Assembly (NCBI RefSeq): GCF_050589705.1
Contig: NZ_JBNGOT010000009.1
Coordinates: 1-64,000, forward strand
Origin: Sunxiuqinia rutila
GTDB lineage: Bacteria > Bacteroidota > Bacteroidia > Bacteroidales > Prolixibacteraceae
Length of the DNA: 64,000 nucleotides
Reading direction: 5' to 3'
In this document: piece after piece, positions 45,859 to 53,115 of the stretch
Position numbering within the stretch: the stretch's first letter is position 1
Layout of the letters: each line of letters opens with the position of its first letter
Program-made: the position numbers and the translations under genes
The notes under the pieces: model-generated
Databases searched by the model: none
What the model was told of the DNA's origin: nothing
What the model saw: only the letters and a program-made list of their open reading frames with translations

Positions 45859-45892
45859 CTTAAAATGGAAGGTAGGTTTCGGAGAGGCAGAA

Positions 45893-48079
45893 TTAGGTAT
45901 CGGCTCGCGATACATTAATCACGCCTTTGATGTTTTGAAGCTTATGCATCAGAAAGTCCAGATGCTCCAGGTTGTTCACAAAAATTCGCAGGGTTCCTTC
46001 AAAAGCGCCATTCACCGAATCAATATTGATGGAGCGCATCTGTACGCCCACATCCTTGGCAATCACATATGAAATTTGTCCAACAATTCCGGCCTCATCG
46101 GTTCCCGACAGGCGGATGGTTGCCTGAAAAGAGCTGCGTTTTTTAGAGTCGCGCCATTTGGCCGGAATCACCCGGTAAGGATAGCGCTCGAACAGTTGTT
46201 TGGCATTGGGACAAGTCCGGCGGTGTATTTTAATCCCGTCATTGATGGTCACAAAACCAAAGATGGAATCGCCAAAAATCGGGTTACAACATGGAGCCAG
46301 CTTGTGGTTCACGTTCTTGATGTTGTTATCAATTACCAGGTAGTCATTGCCACTCGAAAAGTCGAGGTCCTTGAGCTGATCCACCGGCAGAATTTCTTCC
46401 ACCTTTTGCCGGGCTGTAGCTTCAGCTTCCTTCTCGCCCACCAACTCTTTAATGGCCAGTGGCTCAATTTTACCAACCGAAATGTTGTAGTATAAGTCCT
46501 GAGCCAATTTCAGATTGTAGTGCTTAAGCAGCATCCGGATAAGATCATCGTTGTACTCAATCTTCCAGTTTTTCAACTTCCGCAGCAGGATTTCCTTGCC
46601 ATTTTCAGCCTCAATCTTGCGCTCTTCATTTACACTGACTTTAATGCGGGTTTTGGCCTTGGTGGTAATGACAAAATCCAGCCAGTCGAGTTTGGGTTTT
46701 TGTTTGACGGAAGTATCCACCGACACCTGGTCGCCGTTTTTCAACTTGTGCCGCAAGGTCACCTTCCGCCCATCCAGCATGCCACCCACACAATGATCGC
46801 CCACTTCCGAGTGTATTTCATAGGCAAAATCCAGCAGCGTGGCTCCTGCCGGCAAGCGCTTCAAATCACCTTTAGGCGTGAATACAAAAATCTCATCGGT
46901 ATAAATATTGGTGCTGAAATCGTCGATAAAATCCACAATATTCAAATCCGGATTCTCCAAAATCTCCCGCACATTGGCCAGCCAGTTTTCCATTTCGGAA
47001 CTGGCCGATCCGCCTTTGTATTTCCAGTGAGCAGCCAGTCCCTTTTCGGCCACTTCATCCATCCGCTTGGTTCGAATCTGAATCTCCACCCATTTTTTGT
47101 GAGGCCCCAGCACCGTGGCATGCAAACTTTCATAGCCATTCGACTTGGGAACTGTAATCCAGTCGCGCATCCGCTCGGGATTCGACTGGTACTCGTCGGT
47201 AACAATCGAATAAACCTGCCAGCAATCTGATTTTTCCATCTCCAGCTCCGACTCCAGAATCACGCGAATGGCAAACAAGTCATACACTTCATCGAAGCTC
47301 ACCTTCTTGTTCTGCATCTTTTTCCAGATCGAGTTGATGGCTTTTGTGCGGGCCTTCATTTCAAAACGAAAGCCACGCGCTTTCAGCTTCGCCTCGATGG
47401 GTTTAACAAACTCGGCAACAAAAACTTTACGTTCTTCTTTACTTTCATCCAAGCGGTCGGCCACATACTGATACGACTCCGGATTGGTATGCTTCAGGCA
47501 CAAGTCCAGCAATTCGGAATTGACGTAGTACAAACCCAAACGGTGAGCCAATGGCGCGTAGAGGTGAGCCGTCTCCATGGCAATTTTATGCTGCGCTTCT
47601 AGCGTGTAGCTGCTCAAATGACGCATCACATGCAGGCGGTCAGCAATTTTCACCAAAATTACCCGAACATCGCCAGCCAAAGCCAGCATCAGCTTGCGGT
47701 AGTTTTCCGAGTGCAGGTCTACGGTGTCGGTTCCCAAGGCGTTGATCTTGGCCATGCCTTCCAGAATGCCGGACACAACCGGTCCAAAAAGCGCCTCGAT
47801 ATCTGAAATACCCGGCCGGTCCTCAATCTTTTCGTAAGTCAGGTTGTGCAACATCCCTGCAATGATTGAGCTTGTCCCCAAGCCCACCTCCTGAGCCACC
47901 ACCTGAGCCACTTCCAGCGAGTGAATCAGGATGATCTCTCCATTGGGCCAGGTTTGTTCTCCAAGGGTTTTCAGGGCATAATCAAACGCCTTTTCAATCC
48001 CACTCATTTCTTCTACCGACGGAGAAGCTTCACAAACTTCCCTGAGTTTTAACCATGCGTTTTCAATCTGTTTATTCAT
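45893..48079 (-). CDS. RelA/SpoT-family (p)ppGpp synthetase with degenerate HD domain
   Basis: The start at 48079 (MNKQIENAWLKLRE) gives 728 residues. The order is an HD-type domain (about 25-180), a synthetase domain (about 230-350, with PKSNGYESLHATVLGPHK and EIQIRTKRMDEVAEKG), TGS (about 385-445, VFTPKGDLKRLPAGATLLDF), helical linkers and a C-terminal ACT domain. The synthetase motifs look intact. In the HD region the canonical HDxxED is replaced: HNLTYE at 78-83 has Asn for the metal-binding Asp and Tyr for the catalytic Glu. Hydrolysis of (p)ppGpp is therefore probably lost, as in RelA-type enzymes. A second RSH enzyme elsewhere in the genome would be expected. Confidence 0.9.
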   Translation of the reverse strand: MNKQIENAWLKLREVCEASPSVEEMSGIEKAFDYALKTLGEQTWPNGEIILIHSLEVAQVVAQEVGLGTSSIIAGMLHNLTYEKIEDRPGISDIEALFGPVVSGILEGMAKINALGTDTVDLHSENYRKLMLALAGDVRVILVKIADRLHVMRHLSSYTLEAQHKIAMETAHLYAPLAHRLGLYYVNSELLDLCLKHTNPESYQYVADRLDESKEERKVFVAEFVKPIEAKLKARGFRFEMKARTKAINSIWKKMQNKKVSFDEVYDLFAIRVILESELEMEKSDCWQVYSIVTDEYQSNPERMRDWITVPKSNGYESLHATVLGPHKKWVEIQIRTKRMDEVAEKGLAAHWKYKGGSASSEMENWLANVREILENPDLNIVDFIDDFSTNIYTDEIFVFTPKGDLKRLPAGATLLDFAYEIHSEVGDHCVGGMLDGRKVTLRHKLKNGDQVSVDTSVKQKPKLDWLDFVITTKAKTRIKVSVNEERKIEAENGKEILLRKLKNWKIEYNDDLIRMLLKHYNLKLAQDLYYNISVGKIEPLAIKELVGEKEAEATARQKVEEILPVDQLKDLDFSSGNDYLVIDNNIKNVNHKLAPCCNPIFGDSIFGFVTINDGIKIHRRTCPNAKQLFERYPYRVIPAKWRDSKKRSSFQATIRLSGTDEAGIVGQISYVIAKDVGVQMRSINIDSVNGAFEGTLRIFVNNLEHLDFLMHKLQNIKGVINVSRADT

Positions 48080-48120
48080 GCTGCGCTTCGTGTATAAAGT
48101 CAACCGGAATTGAGTATTAA

Positions 48121-48153
48121 CAAAAAAAGGCTACCAAACAGGCAGCCTTTTAT
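48121..48153 (-). terminator. Terminator after the ferritin gene
   Basis: On the minus strand AAAGGCTGCC pairs with GGTAGCC (one mismatch), and a run of seven T follows. It lies between ferritin and the RSH gene, so ferritin is transcribed alone. Confidence 0.8.
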
Positions 48154-48172
48154 TCACTTATAGAGAAACATT

Positions 48173-48685
48173 TTATTCTGCCTGTGTTGCATCTACAAAG
48201 GTACGACCTTGCAGTTCACGGTTCAACATGAACAAGCCATTTCCTTGTCCGTCAATCAACCGCAGGTTATCAAGTAGTTCGTTTACATTGGATTCTTCTT
48301 CCACTTGCTCATCAACAAACCACTGCAGGAAACTTTGTGTTGCATGATCGCTGGCGGCTACGGCAACATCCATCAGTTCGTCAATCATTTGAGTCACTTT
48401 TTGTTCGTGTGCCAATGTTTTTTCAAAAACATCAATAATTCCACCAAAATCAGTTGGAACACCATCAATTGGCTCCAACAATACGCGACCATTGCGTTCG
48501 TTTACAAAGTCAAATATTTTTAAGGCATGTGAAAGTTCTTCTTTGTACTGAACTTTCATCCAATTGGCAAATCCACCCAGCCCTTTATCTTCAAAATAAG
48601 CTGACATGGATAAGTATAAGTAAGCAGAATGCATTTCTGCATTAATTTGTTTGTTCAGAGCTTTTAAAACTTGATCTTTAAGCAT
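48173..48685 (-). CDS. ftnA: Ferritin
   Basis: The start at 48685 (MLKDQVLKALNKQINAEMHS) gives 170 residues; the Shine-Dalgarno sequence just upstream settles it against an in-frame ATG nine codons earlier. It is a four-helix ferritin with ferroxidase ligands Glu17, Glu50 and His53 (YKEELSHALKIFDF) and the late LQWFVDEQVEEE helix. It forms 24-mer shells that oxidise Fe(II) and store iron. It is monocistronic. Confidence 0.95.
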   Translation of the reverse strand: MLKDQVLKALNKQINAEMHSAYLYLSMSAYFEDKGLGGFANWMKVQYKEELSHALKIFDFVNERNGRVLLEPIDGVPTDFGGIIDVFEKTLAHEQKVTQMIDELMDVAVAASDHATQSFLQWFVDEQVEEESNVNELLDNLRLIDGQGNGLFMLNRELQGRTFVDATQAE

Positions 48686-48689
48686 AGTG

Positions 48690-48697
48690 ACCTCCTT
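48690..48697 (-). promoter_or_regulatory. Strong Shine-Dalgarno sequence of ferritin
   Basis: The minus strand reads AAGGAGGT, a full anti-16S match, four nt before the ATG. It stands out because the other genes in this window start after A-rich sequences without such motifs. Confidence 0.8.
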
Positions 48698-48799
48698 TTT
48701 TTTACGTTTCAACCAAAAATACTAAAAAATTATGGACTCCTTCTTATTTAGGCATAATTTCCTTAACGATTAACAGTACCTTAAACCTTTTCGGAACCA

Positions 48800-49447
48800 C
48801 TACTCGCCAAAATCCAGGTTAAAGCGCTGCTTCAAAAGCGCCAGCGTTGGATTTTTCTTCACCATTTCGGCCAGTTTTTCCGTTTCTGAATACGGCTTGT
48901 ACTCGGTTTCCTGCACCACAATATCAGTGATCAACTCAATGCGGGTATTGCGCAATTCGCGGCGCAACCAGGAAACCAAATCGGGTTTAATTTTATTAAT
49001 TTCCTCCAATTGCACCGAGTTGTCAATCGGCAAATTCAATTTATAATCCTTGTTGATTTTAATGGGCCGAGAGAGCGTGGCTTTCAGGTTCGGACGATCC
49101 TCCAGTTTAAGCAGGTACTCCTGCCATTTTACTTTAAACTGTTCATCCGTGAAATGTTCTTCCAGCTGCTCACCCGTATAGTACTTGAGTTTTTCGGTGG
49201 CATCTTCCTCGCCTTCTTCAGTCATCTTACCCGACAAGGCATCTTTAATAGAGGGAGTATAACCACTTCCATGCCGTTTAATTCTTCGCTTAGTCGGCAC
49301 TTTTACGGGAGGCTGAGGCTCCACATCCGTTTTGGGAGCTGTGGCCTGCACTTTAGCTGCTTGCGGACGTGGCTGAGGAGCCGCTGTAGCCGGGGCATGT
49401 TCGGAGAAGATAGGGGCTAAAACCGACGAATCAGCTTCGTCAACTAT
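48800..49447 (-). CDS. dnaX: C-terminal tau part of DNA polymerase III DnaX (-1 frame)
   Basis: This 215-codon segment is in the -1 frame relative to the upstream dnaX gene. It continues without a stop from the A10 tract (49456-49447) to TAA at 48800. It begins IVDEADSSVLAPIF and passes through a Pro/Ala/Gln-rich linker with a KRRIKRHGSG patch. It ends in a folded domain (LKYYTGEQLEEHFTDEQFK to LKQRFNLDFGE) of the kind found at the C-terminus of unbroken Bacteroidota DnaX proteins. There is no good independent start; GTG 49351 lies inside the linker. It is best read as the tau-specific region, giving a 582-residue fusion. A single-base sequencing or assembly error in the homopolymer would give the same picture. 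Confidence 0.8.
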   Translation of the reverse strand: MVDEADSSVLAPIFSEHAPATAAPQPRPQAAKVQATAPKTDVEPQPPVKVPTKRRIKRHGSGYTPSIKDALSGKMTEEGEEDATEKLKYYTGEQLEEHFTDEQFKVKWQEYLLKLEDRPNLKATLSRPIKINKDYKLNLPIDNSVQLEEINKIKPDLVSWLRRELRNTRIELITDIVVQETEYKPYSETEKLAEMVKKNPTLALLKQRFNLDFGE

Positions 49448-50547
49448 TTTTTTTTTACTGTAAGCTGGGCCATTTTAATCAGGCTCAACTCCACCAGCAA
49501 ACGTTTGTTTTGGCTGGCCTTGTATTGCATGTCACAATCATTGCTGATGGTTAAGGCCTCCAGCAGAAAGTCCGGATTGCAAGCTGCGCCCTGCGCTTTG
49601 TATTTTTCTTTGATTTCGCCACCTACCTCAAGCAGCTGAACGGTAACCGGATCTTTACAAACCAGCAAATCGCGGATGTGGCTGCTCAACCCATTGATAA
49701 AATGGTGACCATCAAATCCATGATTCAGCACCTCGTTGAAAAGCAACATGGCATTGGGCACATCATTTTTCAGAAGCAAGTCGACCAAGCGGAAGTAATA
49801 ATCATAGTCCAGCACATTCAGGTTTGAAATCACATCCTTGTAGCTGATTTCCTTTCCAGAGAAACTGACAATCTGGTCGAAGATGGACAGTGCATCACGC
49901 ATGGCACCATCCGCTTTATGGGCAATCACGTTCAAGGCTTCGGCCTCAATCGTTACCTGCTCACTTTGCGCCACATAGCCCAAGTGTCCAGAGATGTCGC
50001 TAATCTTAATCCGGTTGAAATCGAAGATTTGGCAACGCGACAAAATCGTTGGAATAATTTTATGCTTCTCCGTAGTGGCCAAAATAAAAATGGCATGCTT
50101 GGGTGGCTCCTCCAGGGTTTTCAGGAAAGCATTAAAGGCCGCCTGCGACAACATATGAACCTCATCGATAATGTAGATGCTGTATTTGCCGATTTGTGGC
50201 GGAATGCGCACCTGGTCGGTTAAGTTCCGGATATCATCCACCGAGTTATTGGAAGCCGCATCCAACTCATGAATATTGTAGGACCGGTTTCCGTTGAAAG
50301 CCTTACACGACTCGCAGGTGTTGCAAGGTTCGGTTTCGGCCGTCAGATTCTGGCAATTAATTGTTTTTGCGAAAATACGGGCACAGGTTGTCTTGCCCAC
50401 ACCACGCGGACCACAAAACAGGTAAGCATGCGCTAACTGGCTGTTTTTAATCGCGTTTTTAAGGGTCGAGGTAATCGATGCTTGTCCAACCACCGACTGA
50501 AATGTATCTGGTCTGTATTTTCGGGCGGAAACAATAAAATTCTCCAT
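49444..50547 (-). CDS. dnaX: DNA polymerase III gamma subunit (DnaX, zero frame)
   Basis: This 367-residue clamp-loader ATPase has Walker A GPRGVGKTT at 46-54, zinc-binding cysteines at 65, 75, 78 and 81 (CNTCESCKAF), IIDEVHMLSQAAFNAFLKTL and the sensor ATTEKHKIIPTILSRCQ. Domains I-III are complete. The frame ends AAAAAAAAATAG directly after a run of ten A, at the gamma-length position. The remaining DnaX C-terminus lies in the -1 frame. This matches known gamma/tau production by slippage in E. coli and Thermus. It diverges from the exported glutathione peroxidase gene. Confidence 0.93.
   Translation of the reverse strand: MENFIVSARKYRPDTFQSVVGQASITSTLKNAIKNSQLAHAYLFCGPRGVGKTTCARIFAKTINCQNLTAETEPCNTCESCKAFNGNRSYNIHELDAASNNSVDDIRNLTDQVRIPPQIGKYSIYIIDEVHMLSQAAFNAFLKTLEEPPKHAIFILATTEKHKIIPTILSRCQIFDFNRIKISDISGHLGYVAQSEQVTIEAEALNVIAHKADGAMRDALSIFDQIVSFSGKEISYKDVISNLNVLDYDYYFRLVDLLLKNDVPNAMLLFNEVLNHGFDGHHFINGLSSHIRDLLVCKDPVTVQLLEVGGEIKEKYKAQGAACNPDFLLEALTISNDCDMQYKASQNKRLLVELSLIKMAQLTVKKK
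49447..49456 (-). other. A10 slippery tract in dnaX
   Basis: Ten consecutive A (minus strand) precede TAG. In the zero frame they encode the last lysines of gamma; a -1 shift continues into 215 codons. A homopolymer this long supports either ribosomal slippage (A-AAA-AAA heptamers) or RNA polymerase slippage, as known for Thermus dnaX. Confidence 0.75.
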
Positions 50548-50699
50548 AATCTCATTTAATGAAGTTCAAAGATAAACATTTTAGGAGGAAATTAAGCGGG
50601 TTTTTATTAACAAGAATTAAGAGTCTGACGGCAAGGGCTCAACAAACATTTTCACCTCCCGACTGTTTAAAATCGTGTTAAACAAACAAAGCATAAGTC

Positions 50700-51242
50700 A
50701 TGAAAAAAATAACATTCCTGTTTTCTTTCCTGCTGATTGCAGCCCTTGGTTTTGCACAAACCAGCTTGTACGATTTTAAGGTGAAGGATATTGAAGGTTC
50801 GGATTTTGATTTGAGCCAGTTGAAAGGGAAAAAAGTACTGATTGTCAACACCGCTTCCAAATGCGGACTAACCCCGCAGTATGAGTTGTTGCAGGAGCTT
50901 TACGAGCAATATGGCGGAGATGACTTTACCATCATTGGTTTTCCGGCCAACAATTTTGCCAACCAGGAACCCGGTTCAAACGATGACATTGCCGAGTTTT
51001 GCCAGCAAAATTATGGAGTAAGCTTTCCCATGATGTCCAAAATATCGGTTAAAGGTGATGACATGCACCCGCTTTACCAGTGGCTGACCCAAAAGGCCAA
51101 GAACGGCGTTTCGGACTCGGAAGTGAGCTGGAACTTTCAGAAATACATGATTGACAAAGAAGGTCATCTGGTAGACTATGCCAGTCCCAGAACCAAGCCC
51201 AACGATGAAAAAATAGTTAATTGGATTAAAGGCGATTCGTGA
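50700..51242 (+). CDS. Exported glutathione peroxidase
   Basis: This 180-residue thioredoxin-fold peroxidase has a signal peptide (MKKITFLFSFLLIAALGFAQ). The peroxidatic Cys55 lies in VNTASKCGLTPQYELLQ, and GFPANNFANQEPGS and VSWNFQKYMIDKEGHLVDY follow. It is the periplasmic counterpart of the 44043-44540 enzyme and probably reduces peroxides outside the cytoplasm. It is a single gene followed by a long perfect hairpin. Confidence 0.92.
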   Translation: MKKITFLFSFLLIAALGFAQTSLYDFKVKDIEGSDFDLSQLKGKKVLIVNTASKCGLTPQYELLQELYEQYGGDDFTIIGFPANNFANQEPGSNDDIAEFCQQNYGVSFPMMSKISVKGDDMHPLYQWLTQKAKNGVSDSEVSWNFQKYMIDKEGHLVDYASPRTKPNDEKIVNWIKGDS

Positions 51243-51248
51243 ATAAAC

Positions 51249-51288
51249 AGCAAGGGTGCCGCGGATTGGAATCCGCGGCACCCTTGCT
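51249..51288. repeat. 40-nt perfect palindrome (19-bp stem)
   Basis: AGCAAGGGTGCCGCGGATT is followed by GG and its exact reverse complement. The stem is GC-rich, lies 7 nt after the peroxidase stop and has no T tract, so it is an atypical terminator. It could also be a REP-like or small mobile palindrome. Confidence 0.85.
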
Positions 51289-51429
51289 TAAATTATAATC
51301 GTCTTGGCCGTACTGTAAATATTGTACATCCTTGTCATCCTACTAGGAATATCAAATAGAATTATAGGCTAACTACTGCACCCATGTCTCTGTTTTTAAA
51401 AGTACAATAACTAAAAAATCTGTTTTCCT

Positions 51430-52431
51430 TTATTCAAGATACTCAATACGAAATCTTCCATTATTTTCATTAAATATCTGACATGAACGAGGGTGCATTG
51501 CTAATTTTTTTTGCTTCATATAAATGTGTTTCACTGGTATTTCCGACGGAAAAGAAATGAAAGACAGCAGCTTATACTGATGATTGTATTTTTCAGTATC
51601 AATAACGTAATAACTTCTACTGTTTGATACTTCAACCATATTTGTTTTGTGGAAGAACTTTAGACCAAGCAAAACTTCAGAGATAGCTGACTTATAATAC
51701 GTTCTTCGTCTTACTTTACCTGGAGAATCCAACATCAATGTTTCGGCTTTTAAATCTTGTAAGACAAATCGCCATTCGTATTCATTTTCCCATATTTTCT
51801 TCTTTTGCGTAGTCCATCTTAAAAACATTGGTAAAAAATCCTCATTCTCTTTAATACTATCCAAACTGAATTCATCTAACTTTGATCTTTCCAAATATTC
51901 AACTTGAAACGGTGTTCCCAAGCTTTTTCTTAAAATACAACTATCAAATTTTACTGCAAATCCCTGTTGGTTCGAATAGTACCCCCACAAGGTATCCTGA
52001 CAATCATTGCTATTTAATGAAAACTCATGTAAGCAAATAATTCCCAGAGTCGCCATTCTAAATTCAAAGAAAAGATTTCGATTATGAATTGGAGACATAA
52101 AACGGTCTTCCCCGTATTTTTTAATCAAGTCTTCAAATAATGCGAAACGTTGAATATTTTCATATCTAAATGAATCAAGATTCCACAATTGAGCTGGACA
52201 ATCAAAAGGATCATTGAATAACAAAGGGTTAGCAGCATACAAGTAATTATTTAATAAGGCATCAACACTGTTTGCTGAAACTGCATAGAATTTAATTAAC
52301 TTATCAGGAGTTTTGACAAGCTCAGGATATTCAATTACATTTTCAATTTTAAGTGGTGATAGAGACACAATACTACACCTATGAACTCGTCCAGTATCCG
52401 ATTTAAATACTTTATCTTGCCGTTTTCCCAT
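51430..52431 (-). CDS. DUF2971 domain protein
   Basis: This 333-residue soluble protein contains the DUF2971 core: LYAANPLLFNDPFDCPAQLW near residue 70 and LWGYYSNQQGFAVKFD near 155, plus a WENEYEWRF motif near 215. DUF2971 proteins are scattered, often in accessory DNA, and have no established function. The coding sequence is clearly more AT-rich than its neighbours. It lies 18 bp after a small gene of the same character, and the two probably form a transferred cassette. Confidence 0.82.
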   Translation of the reverse strand: MGKRQDKVFKSDTGRVHRCSIVSLSPLKIENVIEYPELVKTPDKLIKFYAVSANSVDALLNNYLYAANPLLFNDPFDCPAQLWNLDSFRYENIQRFALFEDLIKKYGEDRFMSPIHNRNLFFEFRMATLGIICLHEFSLNSNDCQDTLWGYYSNQQGFAVKFDSCILRKSLGTPFQVEYLERSKLDEFSLDSIKENEDFLPMFLRWTTQKKKIWENEYEWRFVLQDLKAETLMLDSPGKVRRRTYYKSAISEVLLGLKFFHKTNMVEVSNSRSYYVIDTEKYNHQYKLLSFISFPSEIPVKHIYMKQKKLAMHPRSCQIFNENNGRFRIEYLE

Positions 52432-52449
52432 ATTGTAGTCCTTTCTATT

Positions 52450-52728
52450 CTATGCTTGAATTCTTTTTAACGCTTCTTCTCCTTCTGGTAAAATTCGGCC
52501 CCAATAGGTCCGCGGAGGATAAATTGGAATCTCATAGAGTAATTGTGAAAGATCATAATTTCCATCTATAAAATAGATAAAACCAAGCTCTTCCAAACGT
52601 TCAAAAGACCTTAAATATGTCTGATCTTTTCTAAAGAAATGGTTGTTAAGTTTGACATTTTGCACGCCTTGCTTTACTTCTTTTAAAAACTTTAACACCT
52701 CTACTTCTTGATCTTCCAAGTCCACCAT
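52450..52728 (-). CDS. Small winged-helix-like protein upstream of DUF2971
   Basis: I do not recognise a family for this 92-residue protein. The central part (HFFRKDQTYLRSFERLEELG followed by FIYFIDGNYDLSQLLYEI) has the helix, helix, beta-hairpin rhythm of a winged-helix DNA- or protein-binding fold; this is a guess from sequence pattern. The C-terminus reads GRILPEGEEALKRIQA. It is AT-rich and co-directional with the DUF2971 gene, suggesting a regulator or partner. Confidence 0.6.
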   Translation of the reverse strand: MVDLEDQEVEVLKFLKEVKQGVQNVKLNNHFFRKDQTYLRSFERLEELGFIYFIDGNYDLSQLLYEIPIYPPRTYWGRILPEGEEALKRIQA

Positions 52729-53115
52729 TTTAATACTCTTTAAAGATTTAACTACTACAAGTTAACCATAAAAAAAGACTTCAAATCTTGCCTCCTTATA
52801 GTTATATATCAGACACATACAAACACAAAGCCTAAAACAAACGGAATGAAATTTCGGTCAAAACGCGTATTTCAATGCATATTCTTCAAGAAGTAATAAA
52901 AATCGCTTTTAAGCATATAATGCGTAACAGTTGGCGAAAACAACAGCGTAAAGGCCTTTTGAAAAAATCACGCTTGCTTTTACTAAAAACCACACGTGAC
53001 TTTGCCTGAAATCACACGTGACTTTGATGAAAACCACACGTGACTTTGGTGGAAATCACACGTGGTTTTTTGCAGGAAGCTGAAACGCCCCATTGACAAG
53101 GCATTCAGATTGGCA
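52729..53115. other. 387-nt region without a gene
   Basis: The first 240 nt are AT-rich with no feature that I can name; they should contain the promoter of the small gene on the minus strand. The rest is the 22-bp repeat array and 37 nt of linker to the photolyase stop. Confidence 0.55.
52969..53078. repeat. 22-bp tandem repeat with CACGTG core, 5 units
   Basis: Units begin at 52969, 52991, 53013, 53035 and 53057 with exact 22-bp spacing. The last four start CACACGTG, and three read CACACGTGACTTTG; the first is a diverged CACGCTTGCTTTTA. Each full unit contains the palindrome CACGTG. No spacers are present. The array lies downstream of the photolyase gene. Confidence 0.9.

Noticed and set aside
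48800..49351. Independent 183-residue gene downstream of dnaX
   Set aside because: The only start is a GTG within a Pro/Ala linker, and the same frame is open without a stop back to the A10 tract, so it is the DnaX tau region.
52969..53078. CRISPR array
   Set aside because: Units are directly adjacent at 22 bp without spacers, and no cas genes are in the window.
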